Positions 10,301 to 21,400 of a DNA stretch of 64,000 bases are shown here, piece after piece. Below the pieces are notes generated by a model. That model ran no database searches, had not been told where the DNA came from, and saw nothing but the letters and a program-made list of their open reading frames with translations. Numbering within the stretch: the first letter of the stretch is position 1; each line of letters starts with the position of its first letter. The DNA comes from Cryptomeria japonica (taxonomy: Eukaryota > Streptophyta > Pinopsida > Cupressales > Cupressaceae). The stretch spans positions 77,501-141,500 of the forward strand of contig NW_026729203.1 in assembly GCF_030272615.1 (NCBI RefSeq), read 5' to 3'. Both the position numbers and the translations under genes were made by a program.

Positions 10301-12830
10301 GTCAGTTTCATATCCTGTTCCTGATCGAGATCGAGAACCACCAGCGAAGGGAACAGCAGAGGTAGCAGCTACGCACCAAAGTAAGTTCTCACCAGCTATG
10401 TTGTAGAGGCCCCGATGCATCCACCTTTGACCTTACCTATGGTGTCTCGGATTGGATATAGCACACCTGAAGACCACGCATGCAGGAACAATTTCCGCTA
10501 GCAGCCACCCGGGGCAACGGATCGAAAGTAAGCAGTTCCAGCACCGATTGATTGAGTTGGCCAAGTAACAGTTTAGGTTTATTCACCCGTAGCAGGAGCA
10601 AAGGCAGATAGAGCGGAAAGAGAGGCTACTATTGACTCAGTGGAAGCAACATTAGTGGCAGAGCTAACAGCAGAGGGGAAGGCAGCTATGAAGGTAATGG
10701 TATGGGCAACAGAAGAAGCAAATAACATATATTCTCGAGAAATATTCGCCGCGCGGACTCAATAGAGGAGACTTAAGGGTTACTAGGGTTTCATATATAG
10801 ACGTATATAGATGTAGATCTCTTAGGACTATGGGATCGGGCCGCATCGGGAGCAGGCACAGCGCTAGAAAAAGATCTTATCCCTCAGGGTGTAGAAGTCG
10901 GAAACAAGGTAGAAGGAGATAGGTAGTAGTAAGCAACAGAATCTGCTCCAACTGGGACCACGCAAAGGGCAGCTGGGACTGGAAGAGCTCCTAAATGAGG
11001 TGATGGCTTTCTTACTACTGGGGGTGGGGCGGAAAACAAACGAGGATGCTATCTCGGGTGGGAGGGCCCCTACTATTCTATGGCCCCTACTATTCTAATG
11101 GGGTGGGTATTGATCCCTAACCAGAGCACATGATTATGCATATGAATATGAATCTAGAACGACGAGTGGGCCTGGAACTGGATAAACTACTTATTGCACT
11201 CGATCAACATCCGGATCTTGAACATTATAACCCCCAACTATGTGTTTGCCCCAACCTATGCCCATACTCCTAGTGGTTCCGGATCAACCGATGAAGCAAC
11301 TCGATCCGCATATAAACAACATATTCATATGGTTTGAGCTATCGAACTAAAGAGAGATGTGGGCACGGGAATTGGAACGTAAACCAATACACAATAGATC
11401 ATCGCTTGCAGCAGCTTGCACAGCGGATGAACAAGTGGTTTTAATGATAGGTACCTAGGCAGAGATAGAGAAAGCGGCATACCTTATAGTTAGAGATCTA
11501 GATCCATACCCCGCAGTGAGTGGGGAAGGCAGCAGATCCAGGTCCCTTTTACCTATCAGCAGACGCAAAATCGAGGTGGCAAAGGCACTTGGTGGAAGTA
11601 GTTTACCCCATAGCAAAGGCTAAGTCTAAAGCCAGTTGACCTGGAATCTGTGGTACCAGGTGGACGGGAGTTGACCCGTAGCAGCATTTGTTGACCCAAA
11701 GTAAGTTTATCCCGCCTAGTCAAAGCAGTAGATCCAGTAGTCTAACCAGCATCCAAGTTTGTTCCAACTTTTGACCCCGCCCTTCCCATTCTAGCTAATG
11801 GAGTCCCGCATCTGAGCCAGTTCGAAAGGCGACCGGGCCAAAAGCAGTAGTTTTTCCAGCCCCGTTTAACCATCATCATTGGAGGTAACAGGGGGTAGAG
11901 GTAGCCGTCTTATGGCATTAGTAAGTCGAGTGCATAAATGCTATCTACCTCGGTCCACTAATTAGTAGGTTGAGCGCCGGAGACAAGTTATTTGTTTCTT
12001 ATGCCCATCTTCGAGAAACAAAAGGAGAAGAGCAACGCCCTTCTATTGATTGTGTGGTTAATACGTAGATAATAGCTTTAGCCACTTGTTCCCTTCCTTC
12101 TTACAGTAACTAATATTTTCTAGTGGGCGCGATTCCCTTCCCTTTTATTCGTCCCTCATTCGTCAGGGAAAGCTAGTTCGGTATTAACAACCAGATAATA
12201 GTTGTACCTGTCGGGTCCTGGAGTGCCCGGGGCGCGCATACCCCGGGATTATCACCACCTGCACCCCACACCTCGGCACAGTGGAACGTGTAACCCGCCT
12301 GCTGCCCCATTCAACTACACTTGTTCCTGTAATCCATAGCCTAACGGAACGCAGAAGCTTGACTGGGGCAACCCATACTAAGCGGGACAGTTCGATAGCC
12401 AATTCAAGAGCCAATTGACCGAGTAAAAGCAGTTGTTCCCCCTGTTGATAATGATCCCGCGCAATTGACCTTATTGTCCGAGCAAAAGCGGGATATTCAG
12501 TTATATACGATGCATATCCAGTCCCCGATCCCGTTGACTAAGAACCAAAGCAAACAGTTGCATATACAAGAAGAACAGAGCCAATTCGAGATCCAGAGCG
12601 ATCAGTTCCATATCGATAGTCCGCAGCATCCCTTAAGCAGCTAGGGTAGCACCAGCAATAGATATAGATCCCGCGCCAGCAGAAGCACCAAAAGCAACAA
12701 AGGCAGAGACTCCAGAGGCAAAGGCAGGAGTTTCACCAGCTAAGACAGAGGCAGGCGTAGGTTACCCCGAAGAACCATAGCCCGTTCCAGATCCCGGAGA
12801 TCTATACCCCGTAGTAGATTAAGTTTAAGA
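10301..12830. repeat. Long degenerate triplet-like repeat tract
   Basis: About 2.5 kb built largely from variants of GTTGACCCAGTAGCAG, GATCCAGTAG, GCAAAGGCAGAG and CCAGTTCC. Some stretches keep a codon-like rhythm (for example about 12645-12770, rich in GCA, CCA, AAG and GAG triplets), but stops and phase shifts interrupt every frame. The same words occur in reverse complement at 2.85-3.27 and 57.4-57.8 kb. A family A pair sits at about 11067-11102. I do not recognise an ancestral gene. Confidence 0.6.
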
Positions 12831-15710
12831 ACCAATTGATCTTGATCCAGTTTCTCCATGAGATCCACTTTTGGAGGAGTTTGATAGCTTTATTGGAGGG
12901 ACGTCCTAGCTTTTGAGCAGATATCTTTTGACAGGGTGCCCAGATTGCCGCAAGATCAACGCCAGTAGATGCAGAGTGGCTGTGGCATTTCCGAAAAGTG
13001 GTCATAATATTCACCCACCAAAGCTAGAAACCCAGAATGCCTTCAAAGCTAACAGGGGGCGGGGAGATTTGAGAGTTCACCACATTATGCTACCCTCCCA
13101 TTCCCAAACCTTCCAATTGAAAAGTTGTCCAAGCTTTTCTAGATGTGAGGCGGATGTGCTAGGATCAGCGGCGGATCAGCGGCCTCATCGATCCGCTCAT
13201 CAATAATCTATTTTAGGGGCTGCACAATTCTAGTTGCGGATCAGCGGCGGATCAGAGGATCTTAGGTAGGGGCAGGCCTCCCACCCCCTCGCGAATAGTA
13301 GGGCAACGGCCCATAGCCCTACTATTCGCGAGGGGTAGGGGCCTCCGACTATGAACTATAGCTGGGAGGGTGGGAAGGATTATATACGCCTGTGGGGTTG
13401 GGTGGGGGGCATAGTCGGGTGGGTGAGAAGATGCTATAGCAGGCATGTTACGTATAGAATCTGGCCCCTTAGAATAGTAGGGCCCTACGGCTATTATAGT
13501 ACCCTTTTTTTTCTTTACATAACGGTCGACCATTGGATCATTCAAAACAATAGTAGTAGTAGTTGCGGAGAAGATCATTTGGGAAAGCTGTTCAAACCAA
13601 TTGTATATATATATATTATTAGCTACTCATCGAAATCCGAATTTAGGTTGCCGCTTTTTGGCACAATTCTCTTAGGGCTTCCCAGATTTTGGATAGTTGC
13701 TAGAATGACGCTAGAATAAGGCGCCCATTGTTTCTTGCCGGCCCTATAGTTTCGAGCAGGCCTCTGAAACACAATAATATGCAACTGCCGGGTGATTTCT
13801 TTAGAAGGAGGGAACCCTACCTTGCCAACTATAGCCGATGCCACTGATCCCGATGAACTCCCCGAATCCATCTCCTGCTGGTCCAAAGTTCCTTGATGGA
13901 GGAAGAACCTACTCCCACCAGATAGTTCCATAGGGGCTTTTGGGTGGGAAGAAGAAGTACCCGATCACCAACTCTCACAGCGTTTCATCGAATGGGATAG
14001 GATAGATAGGCATTCATCTCAAACCTTCCTCCCTTCATTTGGGGCCCCACCCTTCATTCATTGATTAATGCCATCCGGAATCAAGCTATCAGTAATCAGC
14101 AAGTATGGTTTGGAGACCCGCCGGACATTTTTGACCAGGTTTCCCTCCTTTCAATCGTCAATCCGTATATAAGAGAATGCCCTCTATTGAATTCGATCAG
14201 TGGCATCCACCCCAGTCAAGCTTTATGACCAATAATCCATCCGGAATCAAGACTAAGAGTAATGGCTCCATTCCCAACCCTACTGCGGCGGCACATTCCC
14301 TGCTTTCCTCCAGTGCCCGCTTTCCAGGGATATACAAGCGACCTTCCATGTCCGGCAATAATCCGACCAATGAGAATGACTATCTCTATCGCGGCGATAA
14401 CTCCCAACATTATTCTATGTTCTATCTTCCACCTCCATCCGAATGTGAAGAGAGGCTGGGTGAGGCCCAACAATCCGAGATCGATTCGCCCCTGCCAAAT
14501 AGTAGGGCAATTCAACGGCCCTTAGAATAGTAGGGGCCCGGGGACCTCCAACGGCATCTACCTCCACGGCTAATTGAGCCCGGAACGCACTAGTAGGGGC
14601 CCGGGTGAAAAGCAGGGTGGGGACCATGGAACTATTGCTTCCCACCCACCCTAGTTTCCCTCCCCCCCGCCCTACAATTCTATGGCCCCTACTATTCTAA
14701 TGGGGTGGGTGGGAACTATAGTACGGCTATAGATTGGGGTGGGTGGGAAGAAGTAGTTCGAACTAGAATTCCCCCCCACCAACGGCTATCCTCCCACCCA
14801 CCCCCAGTAGTTGCGGGGTGGGTGGGCCCCTACTATATCCTCCCATCCGGAACTCTAGTTTCCGGTCTTAAAATAGGCCGGGCCCACCCGCCCTACTATT
14901 CGCGAGGGGTAGTTCGAATCGCCTCAAATCTGCCCAAAAAAAGAATAGGGCGAGGGAGAGCTATCGACCGGTTACAACATCACTCGCTAGAAACCCTGCT
15001 GGTCTTGCTCGAAAGCCTGGAGAGGCAGAGGGGCTCGCTTAACTCTTAATTGGCTACTTTAGGGGTGGGCCCCTAAACGGCATCTTCCTCCCGGGGGGGC
15101 TATGGTGGAGGATATAGTTGGTGGGAGGGAATAGAACTATTCTAAAGGGGGGGGGTGGGGGGTTATATTGAAGAAAGGAAGCTGGCTGAAGGGGACTCGA
15201 CTGATCCTGGCACTATCTGGATTTGGGGTACGGTTAGCACTCGTTAAGTATTAAATACACGAGTCGACCTTGGCCTTTCAGCCCTTGTGTTCTGCTGCTG
15301 CTCTGGCTTCCCCGATCGGAAAGGAAAAAACAATCGCACCTTACAGAAGCTATGGCTGCTTTCGACCCTTTGTTTCTGGCTTTTCTGCATTCCCACATGG
15401 CCCCTACGGGGACTCGGCCTGCCCTGCCACACCTATCTTAATGCCCGGGATAATCGGTTGGTTCGAGTCCAGACATATCGGAGAAATTACGTTATTGCCT
15501 CAATCACTCTTCCCACCCACCCGGGGAACCCTATAGTTCCCACCCACCCGGGGAGGGGCGGGAGGATATAGGATAAGTCCGGGGGTTTGCCGCAACCTTT
15601 CCACCCCCCAGTCAAGATTCTAGCCCGTCATTATAGCAGGTTTATTAATTGACTGATTAATGGCAGTGGGGGGCTAAGGTTCCCCGGGAATTCTAGTTCG
15701 CGGATAGCAC
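12831..15710. other. Mosaic spacer, many A and B elements
   Basis: No gene is recognised. It contains a GGATCAGCGGCGGATCAG repeat (about 13160-13258), inverted family A copies at 13285-13335, a family B copy at about 13443-13463, family A at about 13467, 14503-14541, 14670-14702 and 14890-14910, and many GGGTGGGTGGGA tracts. Overlapping frames of 75-120 codons around 13.3-14.6 kb on both strands run through repeats and are not supported as genes. Confidence 0.55.
13285..13335. repeat. Perfect 20-bp inverted repeat of family A
   Basis: Left arm 13285-13304 (CCCCTCGCGAATAGTAGGGC) and right arm 13316-13335 are exact reverse complements separated by 11 bases. Both arms are the CGCG variant of family A in head-to-head orientation, so a strong cruciform or RNA stem is possible. 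Confidence 0.9.
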
Positions 15711-15985
15711 TTCAAACCAAAGCCAAATATGTGATGAAATAATCCGCTTATCCTTAAAAACACACCCCCAACATGGAGTAGGGGAGATGATCCTCTTAAG
15801 ACGATAATTCGATTGAAAAGAAAAACAGGTCATATACTGGTTTGAATCTGATTAGTCATGGTTGGAATCTTCTTAGGGTGGAGGAATGTGACGTATAAAT
15901 TCTCATTAGGGTGTTTTTTGTCTCCTCACCCCAAACAAAACATATTTTCTGGTAGTATTGAGGGTATAACGTATCTTAATTCAAT
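15711..15985. other. A+T-rich spacer island
   Basis: This segment is visibly richer in A and T than its surroundings (A-runs, TTTTTT, AAAACA words) and lacks families A and C; one GTGACGTATAAATTC word at about 15888 is weakly like family B. No open frame or homology is recognised. A different origin from the flanking mosaic is possible. Confidence 0.4.
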
Positions 15986-18150
15986 TCCCACTAGCAAGAA
16001 AGCACATCGAGATCAGGGTGGGAGGGAATAGTTGAGGCGGATCCGGCGATGAAAGAATTAGTGACAGCACTAGCAGTTGCATAAGAAGACCCGGTTGATC
16101 GAGCAAGAGCACCACTTGTAGGGACATAGGAGGTGGTTGATCACCCAGTAGCAGAGAGGGCCCTGGTATAAGTGTTTCGGCACCAGAGACGAAGGTGGCG
16201 GAGCCTAAGACCAAAACCCCGACCTTCCAAATAACGCGCCCGGTTCATTGGGAGGGAATTATTAGCTGAGGCGGTACTGAAAAAACTATTATCCGGGAGT
16301 CAACTATAGTTTAGTTTCCCACCCACCCTTTCTCGTGAACCGGCACCAGCGGATTTGAAGCAATTCCAGTTTCCGTGGCTCACCCCGACCCATCCGGGAC
16401 CAGAAGCAGGGGTGGGGGTTGGAACGGAAACTGAGTCGAAGGAAGCACGTGGACATGGGTAACGGAAATAGAGACAGTAGCTACCCAGTTCCAATCACAG
16501 ATCCGGGATCCTGGAAGAAGTAGTGACGATCTATGAGCACATGGCGATTTCCTACCTGGAGTGGGCTCTGTCATTATGCATCACTCGTTAATACTACTAT
16601 AAGATATGGCCAGCTTTCCAAGGGGGGCAATGCTAGAACATCAGAGTCAGCTCAGCTCTTTCGAGTGCCAATTGGCCAACTTCTTCCCACCCACCCCGAC
16701 TCTAGATTCCCCAAACCATCCTTCTTTGAAAGCCGGGAGAGGATCGGCATCACTAGAGAAATAGAGAAGGGGGTTTCTTTCTCTCTTTCCCGCTCGCTTT
16801 TCAATGCTGAAGAACGGCCGGGCTGGGAAGATTATTGAGAAACTAGGGCGTTGGATCTATCCGGCTACATGCCGTGACCAGCTACCGAATAACCAGATGA
16901 TTTAGGTGGATCGGATGGGAAACCGGAGTGAGGAGCTAGGTATGCACCGCGTAGGGGAATTGGCACCAACAGGCATTGGCCAATTGATCGAATATCTCCA
17001 GCAACAGATAGAGAGGGCCCCGGTACTATCGATACCATTCAGGCTCTACGGAGGTGGGCTTGATCTGGGGTTGGCTCTTCGAAGTTGAATTCTGGCGAGA
17101 AAGCAACTACCTTAGAATGGTAGGGGCCCTCCCACCCGGGGATTCTAGTGTGGGGAGCTGCCTTCGTTAAGCTGGGTCGACTCGTGTATTATAGTAGGAT
17201 TAACGAGTGATGTTGTGCCATTCTCAACTTGTCATTGCCAGCCAAAAGGAAGGACGGGAGAAAGTAGCTAATCCGTATATAATGAACGACCCAAGTTCCC
17301 TAGGGAGCTGTTAGTGGTTCAGGGGTTATTTTGGATGGTCGAGCATCCGTCTCCGGCACATTCATTCTTTCTTTCCGGCAGTCGATCGAGTTTTCTCGCA
17401 AGCAATCCAATGATGTTTTCGAACTGCTGCCCCCTCAAATAGTAGGGCCCTTAGAATAGTAGGGGCCCACCTTATGCTAGCTTATTCTAGCAGGCGTCAT
17501 TAATTGACTGATTAATTAACAGCATGGGGGGAGGGAATTATATGTTCGGCATCTACCTCCCCTTGCCGAATAGTAGGGCCCTGGCAACAACAATGGCATC
17601 TACCGACTACCTATAGAATGGTAGGGGCCCGACCCATCCCGCCGGGCCCCCTCTTCCTCCCACCCGGGTAAACTATTTCTCCCACCAACTAGAGCCAATA
17701 ATTGGTAACTAGAATTGTCCCACCAACTAGAGCCAATAATTGGTAACTAGAATTGGTTGGTGCCACCAACTAGAATTCATTTCCATTCCTCCCACCCCCT
17801 TGCCGAATAGTAGGGCCTTCTACCACCAACTAGAATATTCTCATCCTCCCATTTATCGCACCAGACCCTACTACTATTATAGTAGTTTAATTTATTGCAG
17901 CACCCCTACTAGAATTCTCCCACCCGAAGAAGATGTGCCCCACCAACTACTACTAGAATATCCTCCTGAATTCCCACCCCCTGCAATATTAGTTAGTCCT
18001 GACCCGAGAAAACTAGTTGTTCCCACCCGGGCAACCCCACCAACTACAGTAGGAGGATTACCTCGGCTATTCAATGGGTGGGTGGGAGAGATATAGGGTG
18101 GTATTGGCCTCGGGGAAGAATTCAGTCTAGGGTTAAGAATACATAATGGG
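15986..18150. other. Mosaic spacer with a short triplet-repeat tract
   Basis: About 16035-16225 belongs to the degenerate GCAGTTG/ACCAGAG tract family. Family A lies at about 17107, 17430-17469, 17562, 17612 and 17806, and family C at about 17477-17518. ACCAACTAGAAT words are repeated between 17.68 and 18.05 kb. No gene is recognised. Confidence 0.5.
17681..17755. repeat. 37-bp tandem duplication
   Basis: Two exact copies, 17681-17717 and 17719-17755, each starting CCCACCAACTAGAGCC and ending AACTAGAATTG. Further partial copies of CACCAACTAGAATTC follow to about 18050, suggesting local expansion. Confidence 0.9.
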
Positions 18151-19160
18151 ATGGTAGGTTCAGGAGGATATTGTAACGACTGGAATCCCACGGCTGTGAT
18201 CGTGGCGAATGGAATCCAGCGATCCCAAAACCATACACTGGAACTGACCTATAGCATACTGTTATACAGAAGCAAGTCAAAACATGCACTCACGCCCTGT
18301 ACCTACTTCAATTTAAGCTCTGCAGCAGAGAAATCTCTCTCCTCCGATCCATGGCAGAGAGAGTGGGATGGCTCCCCAAGCACTAACTATTGCTGTCAGG
18401 CAAGTCTCGATCAGTTGGTCCTGTTCCTCCCGAGGACAAGCAACTAGAGGAATCCTTGCGCTGTGGTGCTATCCTCTGCAAATTTGGGTAAGTCGCCTTC
18501 TTATCCTATTAATGTTTTCAATTAATAGTTCGGAACTGCTAATGATAGAAAGGATATTGGCCGACTCGCTTATCTCTTAAGCATTGGGTGGGTTCCCCTG
18601 CCCAAACTGCACATCAACTGCCCTCCATAATGCTCCATTAGAATTCTGGCGAAGAAGAATTCTAATAATGAATATTCCAGGCGTAACCTCGACCACCAGT
18701 AACCTCGTCAGAACTCCGTCGGTTTTTAGGACAGGCACCTATCCTAATAAATCCTTGGTCATTCATGGCATTTATGGGAGGGGTACAGGCGAATAAGTTC
18801 AGGCTCCACCTAGGACTTCATCTACACTCCTACTTATTTAGATTTCTATTAAAGGAGCCCCGCGCACAGGGATTCATCATCCTAGCTCACCGTATCACTG
18901 TATTCATGCCAGTCACGCTACTTTACCAATTGAAGTCTACTAATTAGTGATGTGTGGCCAATGACTCACCTCGTCTCGCGATCACCTTGTATCGATAGGA
19001 GGCAGCTACTGCAAAGGGATGTCTTCTCTGCCCAAAGAGAAGTGGCACCCATTTGCTGGCTACTGCCCAAGCTGGAGACATATCTCCACCGGGTGAGTCC
19101 CTATCACACGTGGGAGCTGTGGATCAATCAATCAAAGGGAGGGCTGTTCTCCTAATTAAT
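18151..19160. other. Low-repeat spacer of unknown origin
   Basis: This kilobase lacks families A, B and C and C-rich tracts and reads like unique sequence. Several short frames of 60-98 codons occur on the plus strand, one fairly hydrophobic (about 18368-18580), but none matches a mitochondrial, plastid or retroelement protein I recognise. It may be transferred DNA or an old spacer. Confidence 0.4.
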
Positions 19161-20980
19161 ACTTAGCTAGAGTAACTGTTGAGAACAATATATATATATA
19201 TATATATATTAGAATAATGAATATTCTCTACCTCCTATGATGATGATTGATCCAACGGTCAAGAGGAAAGATTGGCCGCCCTAGCCTTTATTAGAGGCTA
19301 TGTTATGGATTCTAGTTGATCACACTAATTAGGCGGCGTAGAATTGGTTCTAACCTGAAACTAGAATTAACTTGAGTAAGTCACACCCCCGGAATTTTGC
19401 GTCAGGGCAGGGTAGCTGAAGGTTCTACTGAAAAAAGGGTTGGGAGCAAGCTGCATACTCAAGTGGGCCCCTTTAGAATAGTGGGCACTTACGTGGTGTT
19501 CAATGGTAGACGGGCGCACCCCGCCACCCCCCTTTGTAGAGCCCCGCGGAATGACCTCTAGTGATTACCTCCCTACTCCCCTCCCGAAGGGAATAGGGAG
19601 TAATATATAGGCGACTACGACCCTTCAGTAGCATCACAATGACCGGTGCCTGCCATAAGGCTAAACATGATGTGTTTCGCTGTAGACTCTCTCCCCGTCT
19701 ACCTCCGGGGAGCAGTAATCGACCGGGGGGACAGTTCTGTCGCCACTAGATCAGACTAATTCATTCTATTACTATATTCTAAGATCAAAGAAGTAGAATA
19801 TAGTTTTGTTCAATCACTCAGTCAAATGCTACTGCTCGGACTCGATCTCGAGATGGTAGGTGCACGGAGCCCGTTGACTCAGCATATCGAGATCAAGATC
19901 CATACCCCGGCAACTTCGAACCAGTCCCAGCTTCCCTTCGTCCAGTTCCAGACCCCGTGGGAGAATCCGTTCCCTTATTCATGCTCTGGTTCGAGCAGAT
20001 TCACCCGTTGATTCAGCAGTTGGAGTTGAATCAGATCCTCTAATACCCGGATCTTTCTATTCGACCAATACCCGGATCTCGCTATTCGAAGGGTTGGATT
20101 GGATTAACGATCGATAATTCGGGGATTGGATTCTATTCGAAGGGTTGGATTAACGGGGATTGGATTGAATTTGAGAGATTGAGTAGGCGAAGCCAATTAC
20201 GAAGCTTAGAGTGGAGTGCTAATTACGAATTACGAAGCCGAAGAAAAGAGTGACTGGAGTGGGCGGCTCAACAAACACTACCAAACAACTACTAGCGTTG
20301 ATGCTAATCCTTGATCCAACACTACTTATCACGTTATGGCCAATGTTCCAAAAAGCAGGTAAAAGCCTGTTCTCAACTCGAATAATAAACTGAATAAGAA
20401 ACGGGCTCTCTCCTCAGCGTCAGAATATTAGTTGATCGATGGCTATCCCATCATCGCATCTATACGTCACATGCCTCACCCCCAACCCTCTAATGGATTC
20501 TCAACCAACCTTCATCCTCCTACCCGCCCCGATCGATTCTAAAGATTAGAGATCGATTCTAAACTAGGAAAGGTGCCCAGTTAATCTTGCTTGTGTTCCT
20601 CCCCATCCAAACCACTGGATTCGGATCACCACCTCCGATGGAACCCGATCAAATCCTAGTTTGACAGAAGGGAGGGCATTTTGAACCTATAATAGAATGT
20701 CGAGTCCCTAGAGCTTCCCCTACAATTCTATGGGCCTGTTGGCATGTTACGTAGATAATCTGGCAAGCTTTACAGTGGCAGTTCCGGGTGTGCATGGGGG
20801 CCCCTACAACTAATCTACCTCTTTATTAATCAGTCCCATAGAATTGTAGGGCGAGCAATAAATAACTATATCAGTTCATTAATAAACCCCTCCACTCGAG
20901 CCGGGAATGCTAGAACCCCGGCACGTCGATCATTCGTCTTGCTTCTACTGGGTCATATGACTGGCCCCTATCAATTCTAT
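19161..20980. other. Spacer with TA microsatellite and GGATT repeats
   Basis: A (TA)n run lies at about 19187-19210. Between about 20040 and 20240 GGGTTGGATTGGATTAACG and TTACGAAG words are repeated. A diverged family B copy is near 20460, another at about 20742, and family A variants (with ACAATT) are at about 20717 and 20833. The text at 19370-19760 is unique-looking but not recognised. Confidence 0.5.
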
Positions 20981-21310
20981 GGGGACCAAACTGCATAGAA
21001 TAGGGCGGGGCCCCTAATAAACCCTACCTAACGTTGATCATTTGTCTGGTCTCCTTACTATGAAAGTGACCTTTCTCAATTCCCCTACCGTTGCCCTACC
21101 TTTTCAGATCATTTGTCTGGTTGACTGACTATGAAAGTGACCGTCCCTTAATAAACCCTACAATAATCTGAAGGGGGGGGGTTGATCATTTGTCTGGTCT
21201 CCTTACTATGAAAGTGACCAAACTGCATAGAATAGGGCGGGGCCCTTAATAAACCCTACAATAATCTGAAGGGGGGGGTCGATCATTCGTCTGGTTGACT
21301 GACTATGAAA
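20981..21310. repeat. Compound tandem array (GATCATTTGTCTGG module)
   Basis: The module GATCATTTGTCTGGT plus TACTATGAAAGTGACC or GACTATGAAAGTGACC starts at about 21036, 21107, 21184 and 21281, with a partial copy at about 20928. Spacers between modules are also shared: TTAATAAACCCTACAATAATC occurs twice, and CAAACTGCATAGAATAGGGC at about 20988 and 21219. Spacing is 71-97 bases, so this is a shuffled array rather than a simple tandem repeat. Confidence 0.85.
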
Positions 21311-21329
21311 GTGACCTTCGGTTGCACTC

Positions 21330-21388
21330 GATTCTATACGTAACATGCCCGGGTGGGTGGCCGGGTAGGGCATGTTACGTATAGAATC
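21330..21388. repeat. Perfect 21-bp inverted pair of family B elements
   Basis: Arms 21330-21350 and 21368-21388 are exact reverse complements; each contains ATTCTATACGTAACATGCC. The 17-base loop is GGTGGGTGG-rich. The pair could extrude as a cruciform or fold as an RNA hairpin. Confidence 0.92.
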
Positions 21389-21400
21389 TGGGTGGGGGGT

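Noticed and set aside
13252-14645. Overlapping frames of 76-122 codons on both strands
   Set aside because: They run through inverted repeats and C-rich tracts; overlap on both strands is typical of chance openness in repeat sequence.
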